From NCBI GenBank assembly GCA_963816555.1, contig CAWFLD010000017.1:1-64000 (forward strand): 64,000 nucleotides of DNA, in the 5' to 3' direction. Both the position numbers and the translations under genes were made by a program. Source of the DNA: Lutibaculum sp963816555. GTDB lineage: Bacteria > Pseudomonadota > Alphaproteobacteria > Rhizobiales > Tepidamorphaceae. Positions 53,894 to 63,997 of this stretch are shown here, piece after piece. How positions within the stretch are numbered: position 1 is the first letter of the stretch; each line of letters opens with the position of its first letter. The notes beneath the pieces are model-generated. The model saw only the letters and a list, made by a program, of their open reading frames with translations, had not been told where the DNA came from and searched no databases.

Positions 53894-56487
53894 TCAGGAG
53901 CCGTCGGCGTTGTTCAGCGAGGTGCTGAACGACGCCTCCGTCACGGTACGGAGTTTGAGCGAGAAGGTCACGCGCTCGTCGGGCTCCGTGTTGCCGTCGC
54001 GGACGAAGGTGCGGTCGTACTGCAGCGCGAAGGCGACGCACTCGTTCTCGTAGCCGATGCCGAGCGACTGGGAGATCCACTGCGGCGCGCCGTATTGGTC
54101 GGCGATGGTGCCGTCGGGATTCTTCACGAACGTCGTCGGGCCTTCCAGCTCGTATCTCGCCCCGCCATACAGCCTGCCACCGGTCGGTGAGCTGCAGGGA
54201 CGCGTTGCCCTGGATCTCGCGCCGGTTGTCGGTGGTGCCGGTGAAGGGATCGGCGGAGATCTCGCTGTAGATGGCCGAGCCCGTCACCTTGCCGATCGTG
54301 CCGCGCACCTGGAGATCCTGTCGCATCAGGTCCAGGCTGTCCTCGTCGAGCCTGACCCGGGTGCCGATCTCGATGCTGTCGTTCGGCGAGATGTAGAGGC
54401 CGGCCACGTAGTCCGAGCGGTCCGTCCCGAGGCCGCTGCCGAGCGGGAAGGGGTTGTTCCCGGCGAGCTGGTAGGACTGGCCGAACAGGCCGCTCGCCGA
54501 GAAGCCCGAATTGGTCTGCAGCTTGTACCGCATGCCGGCGTTGAGCCGCGTGCCGCCCTCGACGAGGTCGTAGCCCGAGAACTTGTCGTGGTCGAACAGG
54601 TTCGTGTCGTCGAAGACGAAGCTGATCGCGTCCTCGTTCGGGAGGTAGCTCTCCCCCTGCACCACCTGGTTTCCGTAGTACTGTGCGGTCCAGTTGTTCT
54701 GGGCGTCGGGCCGCACCAGAAGCTGCGCGATCGGCTCGAAGATCTGGTAGCCCCAGCCCGCCGAGACGAGGATCGGCCAGCGACCCTCGACGCCCGCCGT
54801 GGCCATGCCCCGGACGACGCTCTCGCTGCCGGTGTTGATGAAGTCGCCGATGACCGGCTGACCGTTCGCGTCGGTCGTCGTGTAGGGGTTGTCGATGTCG
54901 ACCGCATAGACGTCGCCGCGCAGCGAAGCGAACGGCGTCACGATCTGGCCCATCGGCGTGACGAGGCTGCGCTCCCAGTCGGCCTGCGCAACGAAGCGCG
55001 TCGTCGTGCCCGGGACGCCCGAGCAGCCTGCAATTGTCCCGCAGGGTCGCTCCGTCATAGGCGCCGAGAGCTGTGCTGCCGTTGTCTTCGAGATACACGA
55101 GCGGACAGGCCGAGGTGGAGCTCGACTGGACGAAGTCCGGATCGGAGCGCGACAGGCTCAGGAAGTTCGAGTTGATCGACAGCTGGCCGCCGAGGACCGG
55201 GTTGTCGAAGATGTACTCATAGTCGACCACCGGGTGGACGACCGGGAGCTCGTTGTCGAAGTCGGTGTTGCCGACCCATTTGCCGCTGCTGTCGAAGACG
55301 AGACCGGAGCTCGTGTCGACGTCCTGCAGCAGCTGGTAGTTGATGATCCGGGCGTCGAAATAGTTGCTCGCGCTCATCCCCGTGAGGAAGATGTTGTCGC
55401 GCAGCTCCGTCGCATTGGTGAAGTAGTAGTCGTCGTAGAATTTCGCGTCGCTCAGCAGGTGGCCCTGGAAGCCCCACTGCCAGAACTCGTTGATGTTGAA
55501 CAGGCCCTTGGTCTCGAGGAATCCGCGCAGCTTCTGGTCCGACTGGAAGCCGGCGACCTGGGTCGTGCCCGAGTACGTGGCGAAATTGTCCGGGTTCAGC
55601 TGGTCGATGAACGCGCCGCGCACGCTGTAGGCGCCGTTCACCAGCCTGTGGCGCCACTCGACGTCGGTCAGCAGGCCCTGCTCCGAGAACGCCGACTCCT
55701 CGACGGTGAGGTCGTAGTTGGGAGCGAGGTTGAAGAAGTAGGGAATGCCGACGCTGAAGCCGACGTCGGAGGTGTAGTGGATCTCGGGGTGCAGGAAGCC
55801 GGACTTCCGCTTCACCGTGGGGTCGGGATGCTGGAAGTAGGGCGTGTACGCGACCGGCAGGCCGAACATCTCGAAGGTCGCGTCCTCGTAGCGGACGACC
55901 TTCTCCTTCTGGTCGTGAATGATCCGCTTCGCCTTGAACTGCCAGATCGGCGCGCGCTCGGGATGCTCCTGGCACGGCTTGCAGGCGGTGTAGACGCCGC
56001 GGTTGAAGATGGTCGTGTTGTCGTCGATGCGCTCGGCCGTCGCGGCGGCGAACCGCGCGTTGTCCGGCGTGACGAGCGTCAGCTCCTCGAGGAAGCCCTC
56101 CCGGAAATCGTCGGAGAGCTCGACCTTGTCGGCGTAGATGACGTTGCCGTCGGGCTCGGTGACCTTGACGCCGCCGTTCGCGTAGACGCGCTGCGACTTC
56201 TGGTCGTAGGTCACCTCCGCGGCCTCGACCGCGTAGCCCTTGTAGTAGATCACGACCGTGCCGACCGCGGAGACGCGGTCGTTGTCATAGTCGTAGACGA
56301 GCTGGTCGGCCTCCAGAAGCATCCGGGCGTCCGGATCGTTGGCCGTCGCACGGTCGAAGGGAGAGGTCGACAGGGCCGGCTGCGCCTGCACCGCCGAGGC
56401 GGTCCCGAGGCACAGCAATACGCACACGGCCGCCGCAAGGCGGACGCGAACGGCACCCATCTCGATCCGACGCCGAAACATTGTCAT
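53894..56487 (-). CDS. lptD: LPS-assembly protein LptD, two frameshifts
   Basis: Outer-membrane barrel that inserts lipopolysaccharide at the cell surface. The signal peptide ends near SAVQA. The periplasmic jellyroll contains LLEADQLVYDYDNDRVSAVG and YANGGVKVTEPDG. The barrel begins about residue 200 (EMFGLPVAYTPYFQHPDPTV). The cysteines in YTACKPCQEHPE, and later SACPL and DNCR, may form the disulfides LptD needs. Surplus bases near 55025 (CTG-C-TCG) and 54165 (GCT-G-TAT) break the frame. Corrected, it is about 864 residues, ending TEASFSTSLNNADGS. lptG lies immediately upstream (3 bases between). Confidence 0.93.
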
Positions 56488-56490
56488 CGG

Positions 56491-57585
56491 CTAACCGTCT
56501 TCCTGGAAAAGAAGCAGAGTTGTCCCCCATAACAGCGCGATGATGGGCGGAGCCCACGCCGCCACGACAGGTGCAATCGCTCCGGCAGTCGCCAGGTCCG
56601 ATGCCAGCTTGGTTACCACATAAAGCACGAAGCCGGCGACCACACCACCGAGAATCATCTGCCCCACGTTACCGAACCGGAAGACGCGCAGCGAGACGGT
56701 TGCAGCGATTAGAACCATGGCGCAGAGGAGTAAAGGCCTTGCTAAGAGCATCTGGTATTGCAGGCGGTAGGGCACCGAGGAGATGCCCGTGCGCTCGGCG
56801 ATTCTCTGGTGCGAGGGGAGCTCCCAGAACGGCACGGTGTCGGCCGAGGCGACGCTCTCGCGAACCTGCTCGCGCGTCAGGTAGGTGCTGATCAGGTAGG
56901 TCGGGTAGTGCTCGGGCGGGCGGCCCGGCTCGATCACCTCGACGTTGATGAGCCGCCACCGGCCGTCCTCGATGTCGGCGCGGCCGGCCTCGACGCGCTC
57001 CACGAAGTGCCCGTCCTTGTCGTAGATGAAGGCCGTGACGCGCCTAAGCCGCTCGCCGTTGTTGTCGCTGATCCTCGCATGCAGCACCGAGGCGCCGTCG
57101 ACGCCGTTCTGGCGCAGCCAGATCTGCCGTCCGAACGAGGCGCCGAAGCCCTCCACGCCCTCGTCCGTGAACGATTCGGCGAAGAGGGTGGTGTACTTGC
57201 CCTTCAGGTAGGCGGCGAAGGGATTGAAGGCCGTGGTCGCGAAGATCCCGATTCCGAGCGCCAGCAGGAAGGCCGGCCCGATGAACTGCCAGACGGAGAC
57301 GCCGACCGCACGCACGACGACGAGCTCCAGGCTGCGCGACAGCATGAGGAAGCTCGACATCGCGGCGAACAGGGTCGCGAACGGCAGGATCTGCTCGGAA
57401 AGCGTGGGAATGCGGTAGCACGTGAGCAGCAGCACCGTGCCGAGCCCGACATCGTGGGTGGAGGCGCGGCGCAGGTTCTCCACCGTCTCGATGAAGAAGA
57501 TGAGCGCGACGCAGATGGCGAGCGCGCCCAGGAAGCTGAGGACGAAGCGCTTGCCGAAATAGACGGCGAGGGTGGTGCGACTCAT
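56491..57585 (-). CDS. lptG: LPS export ABC transporter permease LptG
   Basis: 364 residues. Six membrane helices flank a periplasmic beta-jellyroll (about 135-265, including IWLRQNGVDG and HARISDNNGERLRRVTAFIYD). LSRSLELVVVRAVGVSVWQF is the cytoplasmic coupling helix, contacting the ATPase LptB. With LptF it extracts LPS from the inner membrane. ATG 57585 overlaps the lptF stop (ATGA). A much longer open frame upstream is a shadow of lptF. Confidence 0.94.
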   Translation of the reverse strand: MSRTTLAVYFGKRFVLSFLGALAICVALIFFIETVENLRRASTHDVGLGTVLLLTCYRIPTLSEQILPFATLFAAMSSFLMLSRSLELVVVRAVGVSVWQFIGPAFLLALGIGIFATTAFNPFAAYLKGKYTTLFAESFTDEGVEGFGASFGRQIWLRQNGVDGASVLHARISDNNGERLRRVTAFIYDKDGHFVERVEAGRADIEDGRWRLINVEVIEPGRPPEHYPTYLISTYLTREQVRESVASADTVPFWELPSHQRIAERTGISSVPYRLQYQMLLARPLLLCAMVLIAATVSLRVFRFGNVGQMILGGVVAGFVLYVVTKLASDLATAGAIAPVVAAWAPPIIALLWGTTLLLFQEDG

Positions 57586-58784
57586 TGCCCGGGCGCGGCC
57601 TCCATACGCCCGAACAGTCGGCGGCGCACGACGGGCGGGATCATGAACATGATGACGTCCATCGGGGTCGGGAGGAGGTAGATCAGGCGTGCGATGATCC
57701 CTTCCTGCCAGAACGCGGCGGAACCGGCGGCCATGATCGCCAGGATGGGAATGCCGTACATGACATAGACCCCCGCCGCCTGGCTGGTCGCCATGCTGGC
57801 GGCCGCGAAGCCGGCGGTCCGCACCGCCGTCGTGGCGAGGACCGCGAGGATCATCGAGTTGCCGCGGCCCTGGCGGTTGGTCCTGGGGTGTCCCAGCGTC
57901 GCCAGGGCGATGAGCACGAAGACGATCGGATAGAGGATGTTCACGAAGCGGTCGTGCAGCTCCGACCTGAAGCGCCCCGGCTGCTCCTTGTAGTACGTGT
58001 TGTCCGGATCCGGGTTCATCAGCTCCGAAAGGCGCATCTCGCGAGGATGATACTCGATCTTCTTCGTGCGCTGGCTGAGGCTCGAGAGATCGTAGACGTA
58101 GTTGTCGAAGCGGACGATCGAGATCTCGTCCTTGTCGCCCTCCTGCTGCTGGATGCTGCCGTTCTGCATCGCCAGGTAGGCCTGGTCCCCGACCCGGACG
58201 ATGCGCCCCTCTTCGGCGAGGTAGGTCATCACCTTGCTCGGGTCGCGCCAGTCGTAGACCAGGAGACCCTCGAGGGTCCCGTCGGGCCGGCGGTCGCGGA
58301 TGTGGAACGTCAGGCGCGGGCCCGCCGGCGTGAAGCGGCCGGGCTCGACGATGTCGGTCAGCACGTCGGCGCGGATCTGGGCGACGAGGTTGCGCAGCTC
58401 GCGCGCGCTCTCGGGGACCAGATAGATGCTGATGAAGCCCGTCATGATCGCCACGAGGACGGCGAGCAGCATGAACGGCCGTCCGACGCGGCGCGGCGAC
58501 GCGCCGGCCGCATGAATCACGACGAGCTCGGAATCGGTGTTCAGCTTGTTCAGCGTGAACAGGCAGGCGATCAGCAGCGCCACCGGCGCGATCACCATGA
58601 CGAGCGCCGGCAGCGCGAGCATGGTGATCTCCAGGAACAGCCACAGCGTCTGCCCCTGGCTCGTCAGGAGGTCCACCTCGCGCAGCGCCTGCGTCACCCA
58701 CACCACGCCCGTCAGCGTGATGAGCGCGGCGAGGAACGCGGTCACCAGCATGCGGAAGATGTAGGATTCGATGAGAGACAGCAT
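57582..58784 (-). CDS. lptF: LPS export ABC transporter permease LptF
   Basis: 400 residues, same architecture as LptG. MLSLIESYIFRMLVTAFLAAL begins the first helix. LNKLNTDSELVVIHAAGASPRR is the coupling-helix region. The jellyroll spans about 130-270 (including FHIRDRRPDGTLEGLLVYDW, QNGSIQQQ). The end carries three more helices. It is first of the leftward lptF-lptG-lptD-surA-pdxA-rsmA set. The 203-base divergent gap to pepA should hold both promoters, but I found only weak candidates. Confidence 0.94.
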   Translation of the reverse strand: MLSLIESYIFRMLVTAFLAALITLTGVVWVTQALREVDLLTSQGQTLWLFLEITMLALPALVMVIAPVALLIACLFTLNKLNTDSELVVIHAAGASPRRVGRPFMLLAVLVAIMTGFISIYLVPESARELRNLVAQIRADVLTDIVEPGRFTPAGPRLTFHIRDRRPDGTLEGLLVYDWRDPSKVMTYLAEEGRIVRVGDQAYLAMQNGSIQQQEGDKDEISIVRFDNYVYDLSSLSQRTKKIEYHPREMRLSELMNPDPDNTYYKEQPGRFRSELHDRFVNILYPIVFVLIALATLGHPRTNRQGRGNSMILAVLATTAVRTAGFAAASMATSQAAGVYVMYGIPILAIMAAGSAAFWQEGIIARLIYLLPTPMDVIMFMIPPVVRRRLFGRMEAAPGQ

Positions 58785-58987
58785 GCGCGGGTCGGCCGGG
58801 AGCGGAAGATGGTTGGTTCCTGTCTGGCCCTAATCCGCCTTGATGGCAACATTCGGTCGCTCGGCCGGCGATCCGGCGGCCGGGTCGCGCCGGATCGGCA
58901 CATGGTGTAATCGGATGGGGCGCGACGCTTGGGCCCTGCATCGAGGCGGGCCTTCCCGACGGTCCATCCAACGCAACGGAAGTCTCC

Positions 58988-60490
58988 ATGGCTGATCATC
59001 CCGCTATCTCGTTCGACAAGGCGACGCTTCCTGCCGAGGGCACGCTCGTGCTCTTCGCCACCGACGGGGGCGAGCTGTCGGCGCTGGCGCGCGAGCTCGA
59101 CGGGCAGGTCGGCGGCGCCATCACGCGCGCGGCGGGAATCGCGAAGTTCACCGGCAAGAAGAAGACCTCGCTGTCGCTGCTCGCGCCGGCCGACAGCGCC
59201 CTCGACCGGATCATCGTGGTCGGCCTGGGCGAGCCCGGACGGCTCGGCGAGACGGACTGGCAGGCCATCGGCGGATACGTGCTCGGCAAGCTCGACGGCC
59301 ACGTCGCGGCGCTGTCGGTGCTGGCCGAGACGGCCGGCGGCCCGGTGACGCCCGCACAGGCGGCGCAGATCGGCCTCGGCATGAGGCTCGGCGCCTACCG
59401 CTTCGAGAAGTACCGGAAGGGCAAGGACGAGGAGGAGCCGAAGCCGGGCGCGGGCGCGGTCACCGTGCTCGTCGAGGAGCCGCAGGCGGCCGCCGACGCC
59501 TTCGCGCCGCTCTCGGGGCTCGCGGACGGCGTCAATCTCGCGCGCGACCTCGTCAACGAGCCGGCCAACCTGCTCGGCACGGCCGAGTTCGCGGCGGCGG
59601 CGGAGGCGCTGGCCCCGCTCGGCGTCGAGGTCGAGGTGCTGGGCGAGAAGGAGCTCGAGGAGCTCGGCATGCGCGCGCTGCTCGCCGTCGGCCGCGGCAG
59701 CGACGAGGAGAGCCGCGTCGCCATCATGCGCTGGAACGGCGCCTCCGACGCGGACGCGGCCCCGGCCGCCTTCGTCGGCAAGGGCGTGGTGTTCGATGCC
59801 GGCGGCATCTCGATCAAGCCGGCCGGCGGCATGCAGGACATGAAGGGCGACATGGGCGGGGCTGCCTGCGTCGTCGGCCTGATGCACGCGCTCGCCGCCC
59901 GCAAGGCGAAGCTGAACGCGGTCGGCATCATCGGCCTCGTCGAGAACATGCCCGACGGCCGGGCGCAGCGGCCGGGCGACATCGTGACCGCGAGGTCGGG
60001 ACGCACGATCGAGGTGATCAACACCGACGCCGAGGGCCGGATGGTGCTGGCCGACCTCCTCGACCTCGTCCAGGAGCGCTACAAGCCGTCCTTCATCGTC
60101 GACCTCGCGACGCTGACCGGCGCCGTCATCGTGGCGCTCGGCCACGAATATGCGGGCCTCTTCTGCAACGACGACGAGCTGGCGCAGCGTCTCGTCGCGG
60201 CCGGCGAGGCCAGCGGCGACAAGGTCTGGCGCCTGCCGCTCGGCAAGGCCTACGACAAGCTGATCGATTCGAAGTTCGCCGACGTCAAGAACACCGGCGG
60301 CCGCGCCGCGGGCTCGATCACCGCCGCGCAGTTTCTCGGCCGGTTCGTCGGGCAGGGCCAGGCCTGGGCGCATCTCGACATCGCCGGCACCGCCTTCGAC
60401 GCGCCGCAGAGCGACACGAATCGCAGCTGGGCTTCGGGCTTCGGCGTCCGCCTGCTCGACCGGCTGGTGCGCGACCACTACGAGGGATGA
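58988..60490 (+). CDS. pepA: Leucyl aminopeptidase
   Basis: 500 residues of the M17 family, with a di-metal site. Metal and catalytic motifs: VGKGVVFDAGGISIKPAGGM (Lys and Asp ligands), MKGDMGGAACV (Asp), the M17 signature NTDAEGRMVLADLL with Asp and Glu ligands, and the catalytic arginine nearby. The N-terminal domain is less conserved, as usual. Roles include removing N-terminal residues during protein turnover. In some bacteria PepA also binds DNA. Intact frame. It precedes holC by 17 bases, a widely conserved pairing. Confidence 0.95.
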   Translation: MADHPAISFDKATLPAEGTLVLFATDGGELSALARELDGQVGGAITRAAGIAKFTGKKKTSLSLLAPADSALDRIIVVGLGEPGRLGETDWQAIGGYVLGKLDGHVAALSVLAETAGGPVTPAQAAQIGLGMRLGAYRFEKYRKGKDEEEPKPGAGAVTVLVEEPQAAADAFAPLSGLADGVNLARDLVNEPANLLGTAEFAAAAEALAPLGVEVEVLGEKELEELGMRALLAVGRGSDEESRVAIMRWNGASDADAAPAAFVGKGVVFDAGGISIKPAGGMQDMKGDMGGAACVVGLMHALAARKAKLNAVGIIGLVENMPDGRAQRPGDIVTARSGRTIEVINTDAEGRMVLADLLDLVQERYKPSFIVDLATLTGAVIVALGHEYAGLFCNDDELAQRLVAAGEASGDKVWRLPLGKAYDKLIDSKFADVKNTGGRAAGSITAAQFLGRFVGQGQAWAHLDIAGTAFDAPQSDTNRSWASGFGVRLLDRLVRDHYEG

Positions 60491-60507
60491 GGCAGGCGAG
60501 GTAGGGG

Positions 60508-60954
60508 ATGGACGTCTTCTTCTACCACCTCGAGAACCGCCCGCTCGAGGCGGCGCTGCCGGTGCTGATCGAGAAGAGCCTGGAGCGCGGCTGGCGCGTC
60601 GCCGTCCACTGCGGCAGCGACGAGCGGGTCCAGATGCTCGACACGCATCTGTGGACCTACGACGACGCCTCCTTCCTGCCGCACGGCACGGACCGCGAGG
60701 CCGACGGCGCGCTGCAGCCCGTCCTCCTGACCACGGGCCAGGAGAACCGCAACGGGGCGGCGGTGCGCTTCCTCGTCGATGGCGCGACGCTCGAGGCCCT
60801 CGAAGGCTACGAGCGGATCGTCTTCATGTTCGACGGGCGCGACGAGGGTGCGGTGCAGCAGGCGCGCGAGGAGTGGAAGCGGGCGAGGGCGGCCGGGCTC
60901 GAGGTCACCTACTGGCGGCAGTCGCCGAACGGCAAGTGGGAGCGCAAGGCCTGA
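60508..60954 (+). CDS. holC: DNA polymerase III chi subunit
   Basis: 148 residues. VFFYHLENRPLEAALPVLIEK and WRVAVHCGSDERVQMLDTHLW are characteristic, followed by FLPHGTDREADG and QPVLLTTGQENRNGA. Chi links the clamp loader to single-strand binding protein at the replication fork. The psi partner is absent in most alphaproteobacteria, so chi may work alone. The gene ends three bases from the ABC-F stop, on the opposite strand. Confidence 0.95.
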   Translation: MDVFFYHLENRPLEAALPVLIEKSLERGWRVAVHCGSDERVQMLDTHLWTYDDASFLPHGTDREADGALQPVLLTTGQENRNGAAVRFLVDGATLEALEGYERIVFMFDGRDEGAVQQAREEWKRARAAGLEVTYWRQSPNGKWERKA

Positions 60955-60957
60955 AGG

Positions 60958-62872
60958 CTACTCGGCCGCCATCGCCTCCTCGAGCTCCGCGCTCGCCATC
61001 AGCCAGCTCTCCTCCGCCTCGTCCTTGGCACGGGCGGCGTGCGAGCGCTTCTGGGCAAGGCTCGCCCCCTTCGCCGGATCGCGGGTGAAGAGGTCCGGAT
61101 CGGCCATCGCCTCGTCGAGCTTCCCGATCTCCTTCTCGAGCCGGGCGACCTCCTTCTCGAGGTCGGCGATCCGCTTCCTCAGCGGCTTCGTCTCCTCGCG
61201 CCGGGCAGCGGCGGCGCGGCGCTGCTCGGCCTTGTTGGCGGCGGCCGCGCCGGACGAATCGTCCTCCGGCCTCTCCGCCTTCTCGGATTTGTCGGCCTTC
61301 TCCGTCTTCTGGCTCTGCAGGACGTGGCGGCGATAGTCGTCGACGTCGCCGTCGAACGCCTTCACGGCGCCGTCGGCGACGAGCCACAGCCGGTCGGTGA
61401 CCGCCTCGAGGATGTGCCTCTCGTGGCTGATCACGATGACCGCGCCCTCGTACTCGTTGAGCGCCTCGATCAGCGCCTCGCGCGAATCGACGTCGAGATG
61501 GTTGGTCGGCTCGTCGAGGATCAGGAGGTGCGGCCTCTGGAAGGCGGCGAGGCCGATGAGCAGCCGCGCCTTCTCGCCGCCGGAAAGCTTCGAAGCCTGC
61601 ACGTCCGCCTTGTCGGAGCCGAAGCCGAGCTGGTCGGTGCGCGCGCGCACCTTCGCCTCGTCCTCCTTCGGCATCAGGCGCCGCACCTGCTCGACCGGCG
61701 TCAGCGAGGGATCGAGCTCGTCGAGCTGGTGCTGGGCGAAGAAGCCGACGCGCATCCGCTCCGGCCTGCGGATTTCGCCGGCCATCGCGGGCAGGCGGCC
61801 CGACGAGGAGCTTGGCGAGCGTCGACTTGCCGTTGCCGTTGGCGCCGAGCAGGCCGATGCGGTCGTCCGCGTCGATCCGCAGGTTGAGGCGAGAGAGGAT
61901 CGGCTTCCCGTCGTAGCCCACCGAAACGCCTTCCATCGCCACGAGCGGCGAGGCGAGGGGCTTCTCCGGCGCCGGCAGGTGGAAGGGCCGCACCGTCCCC
62001 TCGACCACCGCGGCGATCGGCTCCATCTTCTGGAGCATCTTCATGCGGCTCTGCGCCTGGCGCGCCTTGGTGGCCTTGGCGCGGAAGCGGTCGACGAAGG
62101 CCTGCAGGTGCGCGCGCTGCGCCTCCTGCTTCTTGCGGTGCTTCTCCTGCAGGAGAAGCTTCTCGCGGCGCTGCCGCTCGAACTGGTCGTAGTTGCCGCT
62201 GTACGAGGTCAGGCGGCCGCCGTCGAGGTGGACGATCACGTCGACGGCCCGGTTCAGAAGGTCGCGGTCGTGGCTGATGACGAGGAAGGTGCGGGGGTAG
62301 CGCGCGAGGTAGCTCTCGAGCCACATCACGCCCTCGAGGTCGAGATAGTTCGTCGGCTCGTCGAGAAGCAGCAGGTCGGGCTCGGAAAACAGCACCGCCG
62401 CCAGCGCCACGCGCATCCGCCAGCCGCCCGAGAATTCCGACAGCGAGCGGCTCTGCGCGGCGCTGTCGAAGCCGAGCCCGGCGAGGATGCGGGCGGCGCG
62501 CGCTTCGGCGCCATAGGCGTCGATGTCGGCGAGCCGCGCGTGGATCTCGCCGATCCGCGCGCCGTCCTGCGTCCGCTCCGCCTCATCCATGAGGCGCGTC
62601 CGCTCGGTGTCGGCGGCGAGCACGAAGCTCAGGAGCGAATCCGGCCCCTCGGGCGCCTCCTGCGCCACCGAGCCGAGCCGCATCCCGTCCGGCATGGTGA
62701 TGTCGCCGCCCTCCGGCGGTATCTCGCCGCGGATCAGGCGGAACAGGGTCGTCTTGCCGGCGCCGTTCGGCCCGACGAGGCCCGCCCGCGAGCCTTCCGG
62801 AAGGACGAGGCTGGCGCCGTCGAACAGCGTGCGGCCGGCCAGGCGGTAGACGAGGTCCGAGATCTGAAGCAT
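60958..62872 (-). CDS. ABC-F family ATPase, one frameshift
   Basis: Soluble protein with two ATPase domains. Domain 1: Walker A GPNGAGKTTLFRL, signature FSGGWRMRVAL, Walker B LLLLDEPTNYLDLEG. The linker is rich in Lys/Arg/Gln (KHRKKQEAQRAHLQAF). Domain 2: Walker A GANGNGKSTLAKL, signature LSGGEKARLLI, and LLILDEPTNHLDVDS. A surplus base in the CCC run at 61799-61801 breaks the frame just after the second Walker A; removal gives VGRLPAMAGEIRRPERM. A coiled C-terminal tail follows. About 637 residues. Such proteins act on ribosomes (Uup/YheS branch). No membrane part. Confidence 0.92.
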
Positions 62873-63028
62873 GGCGTGGCGAAGTCCGGCGTTGGGCGAA
62901 GGGCGGTACACGAGCGGCGGGATCGGCGTGTCACGCCAATGTGTGCACGCGGCGGAGATCCGCCCAGTCTCCGCGCTCCTATCTTCACGCAGGGAACGGC
63001 GCAAGCTCCGGCGGCGCCGGCAGCCAGG

Positions 63029-63034
63029 AAGGAG
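63029..63034 (+). promoter_or_regulatory. Shine-Dalgarno sequence of the first small secreted protein
   Basis: AAGGAG lies six bases before ATG 63041 and settles the start. Confidence 0.65.
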
Positions 63035-63040
63035 TTCACG

Positions 63041-63424
63041 ATGCGTATGTCAGCAGTCCTCGCCGCCGCTCTCGTGGCGGCTTGCGTGTCACCGGCGCTG
63101 GCCGAAGGCCCCGGCAGTTTCGCGCGCTTCACCAACAACAGCTACGGCATGGTGTTCGTCGACGTCTCCTACGTCGCCTCCGACGCTTGCCAGACGATCC
63201 TCAGCATGCGGCGCGAGGCCCCTCGCGGCGTCACGATCGGGCCCCGCAACGTGCCGCTCACGGTGGTCGTCGGCGCGAACCCCGCCGGGTGCGGCGACAG
63301 CCGGGTCGTGCGCAGCACCGGGCGCGTGCCCGGTGGCCTGATGCCCGATCTCCTCGAGATCTTCTTCGTGACGCCGCAGGGACACGTCCTCAAGCACGAG
63401 AAGGTCGCCATCCAGGAAGGGTGA
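63041..63424 (+). CDS. Small secreted protein of unknown family, paralogue 1
   Basis: 127 residues. A clear signal peptide (MRMSAVLAAALVAACVSPALA), so the mature protein of about 106 residues is periplasmic or exported. It contains two cysteines (DACQTI and PAGCGDS) that could form a disulfide, and alternating hydrophobic residues suggesting a beta-sandwich. The C-terminal part DLLEIFFVTPQGHVLKHEKV followed by AI resembles the end of the next gene, which makes the two tandem paralogues. I know no family for it. Confidence 0.8.
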   Translation: MRMSAVLAAALVAACVSPALAEGPGSFARFTNNSYGMVFVDVSYVASDACQTILSMRREAPRGVTIGPRNVPLTVVVGANPAGCGDSRVVRSTGRVPGGLMPDLLEIFFVTPQGHVLKHEKVAIQEG

Positions 63425-63526
63425 CGGGCGAAGGCGCGAGGCGCCTCCTGAGAAACCGTCGCGCGTGGCGGAGGATTGTTCCGGCGGGGCCGGCGCCCCA
63501 TCTGCCGACAGGAGGATGCAACAACC

Positions 63527-63997
63527 ATGGGAATCCGCATGAGACTGTCTCGCAAGCTCGCCGTGGCCGGCGCTGCCGCGGCGCTCCTGGGCCTTTCGGC
63601 GGTGACGGCCGACGCGGCGCCGCCCTTCGCCGGTTCGAGCTACGCCACGACGCGCGGGCCGGGCAACTCGGTTCTCGGCGCAAGCGGCGGCCCGGTGCGC
63701 GTCGGGGCGCATCTGCCCCCGTCGCTCGCCTGCTCGCAGGTCGTCTCCGTCGACACCGGCGCCGGCTATTTCGAGAACCCCGGGCTCAACGCGCTCAACG
63801 CCGCGCCGGTGCGGGTGAAGCTCGCCGCCGGGCCCTGCGGCCCGCAGTGGCGGCAGGAATGGGTGAGCTTCACCGTGCCGAACCCGGTCAGCAGCGACAT
63901 CCTTCGCCTGACCTTCGAGGATGCCGCGGGCCGTACGCTCTACTCGGAGAAGGTCGCGATCTCGTCCAACGGCTCGCCGTCGGGCGGCGACGACTGA
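63527..63997 (+). CDS. Small secreted protein of unknown family, paralogue 2
   Basis: 156 residues. Signal peptide of about 30 residues (LAVAGAAAALLGLSAVTADA). Two mature cysteines occur in LACSQVV and GPCGPQW. The C-terminal block DILRLTFEDAAGRTLYSEKV plus AI lines up with the previous protein, as does the first cysteine region (both begin A-C before a beta-like strand). A Gly/Ser/Asp-rich end follows. It lies 102 bases after its paralogue with its own GGAGG at 63511-63515. An alternative start is ATG 63539. Function unknown; the window ends 3 bases after the stop, so further copies may follow. Confidence 0.8.
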   Translation: MGIRMRLSRKLAVAGAAAALLGLSAVTADAAPPFAGSSYATTRGPGNSVLGASGGPVRVGAHLPPSLACSQVVSVDTGAGYFENPGLNALNAAPVRVKLAAGPCGPQWRQEWVSFTVPNPVSSDILRLTFEDAAGRTLYSEKVAISSNGSPSGGDD

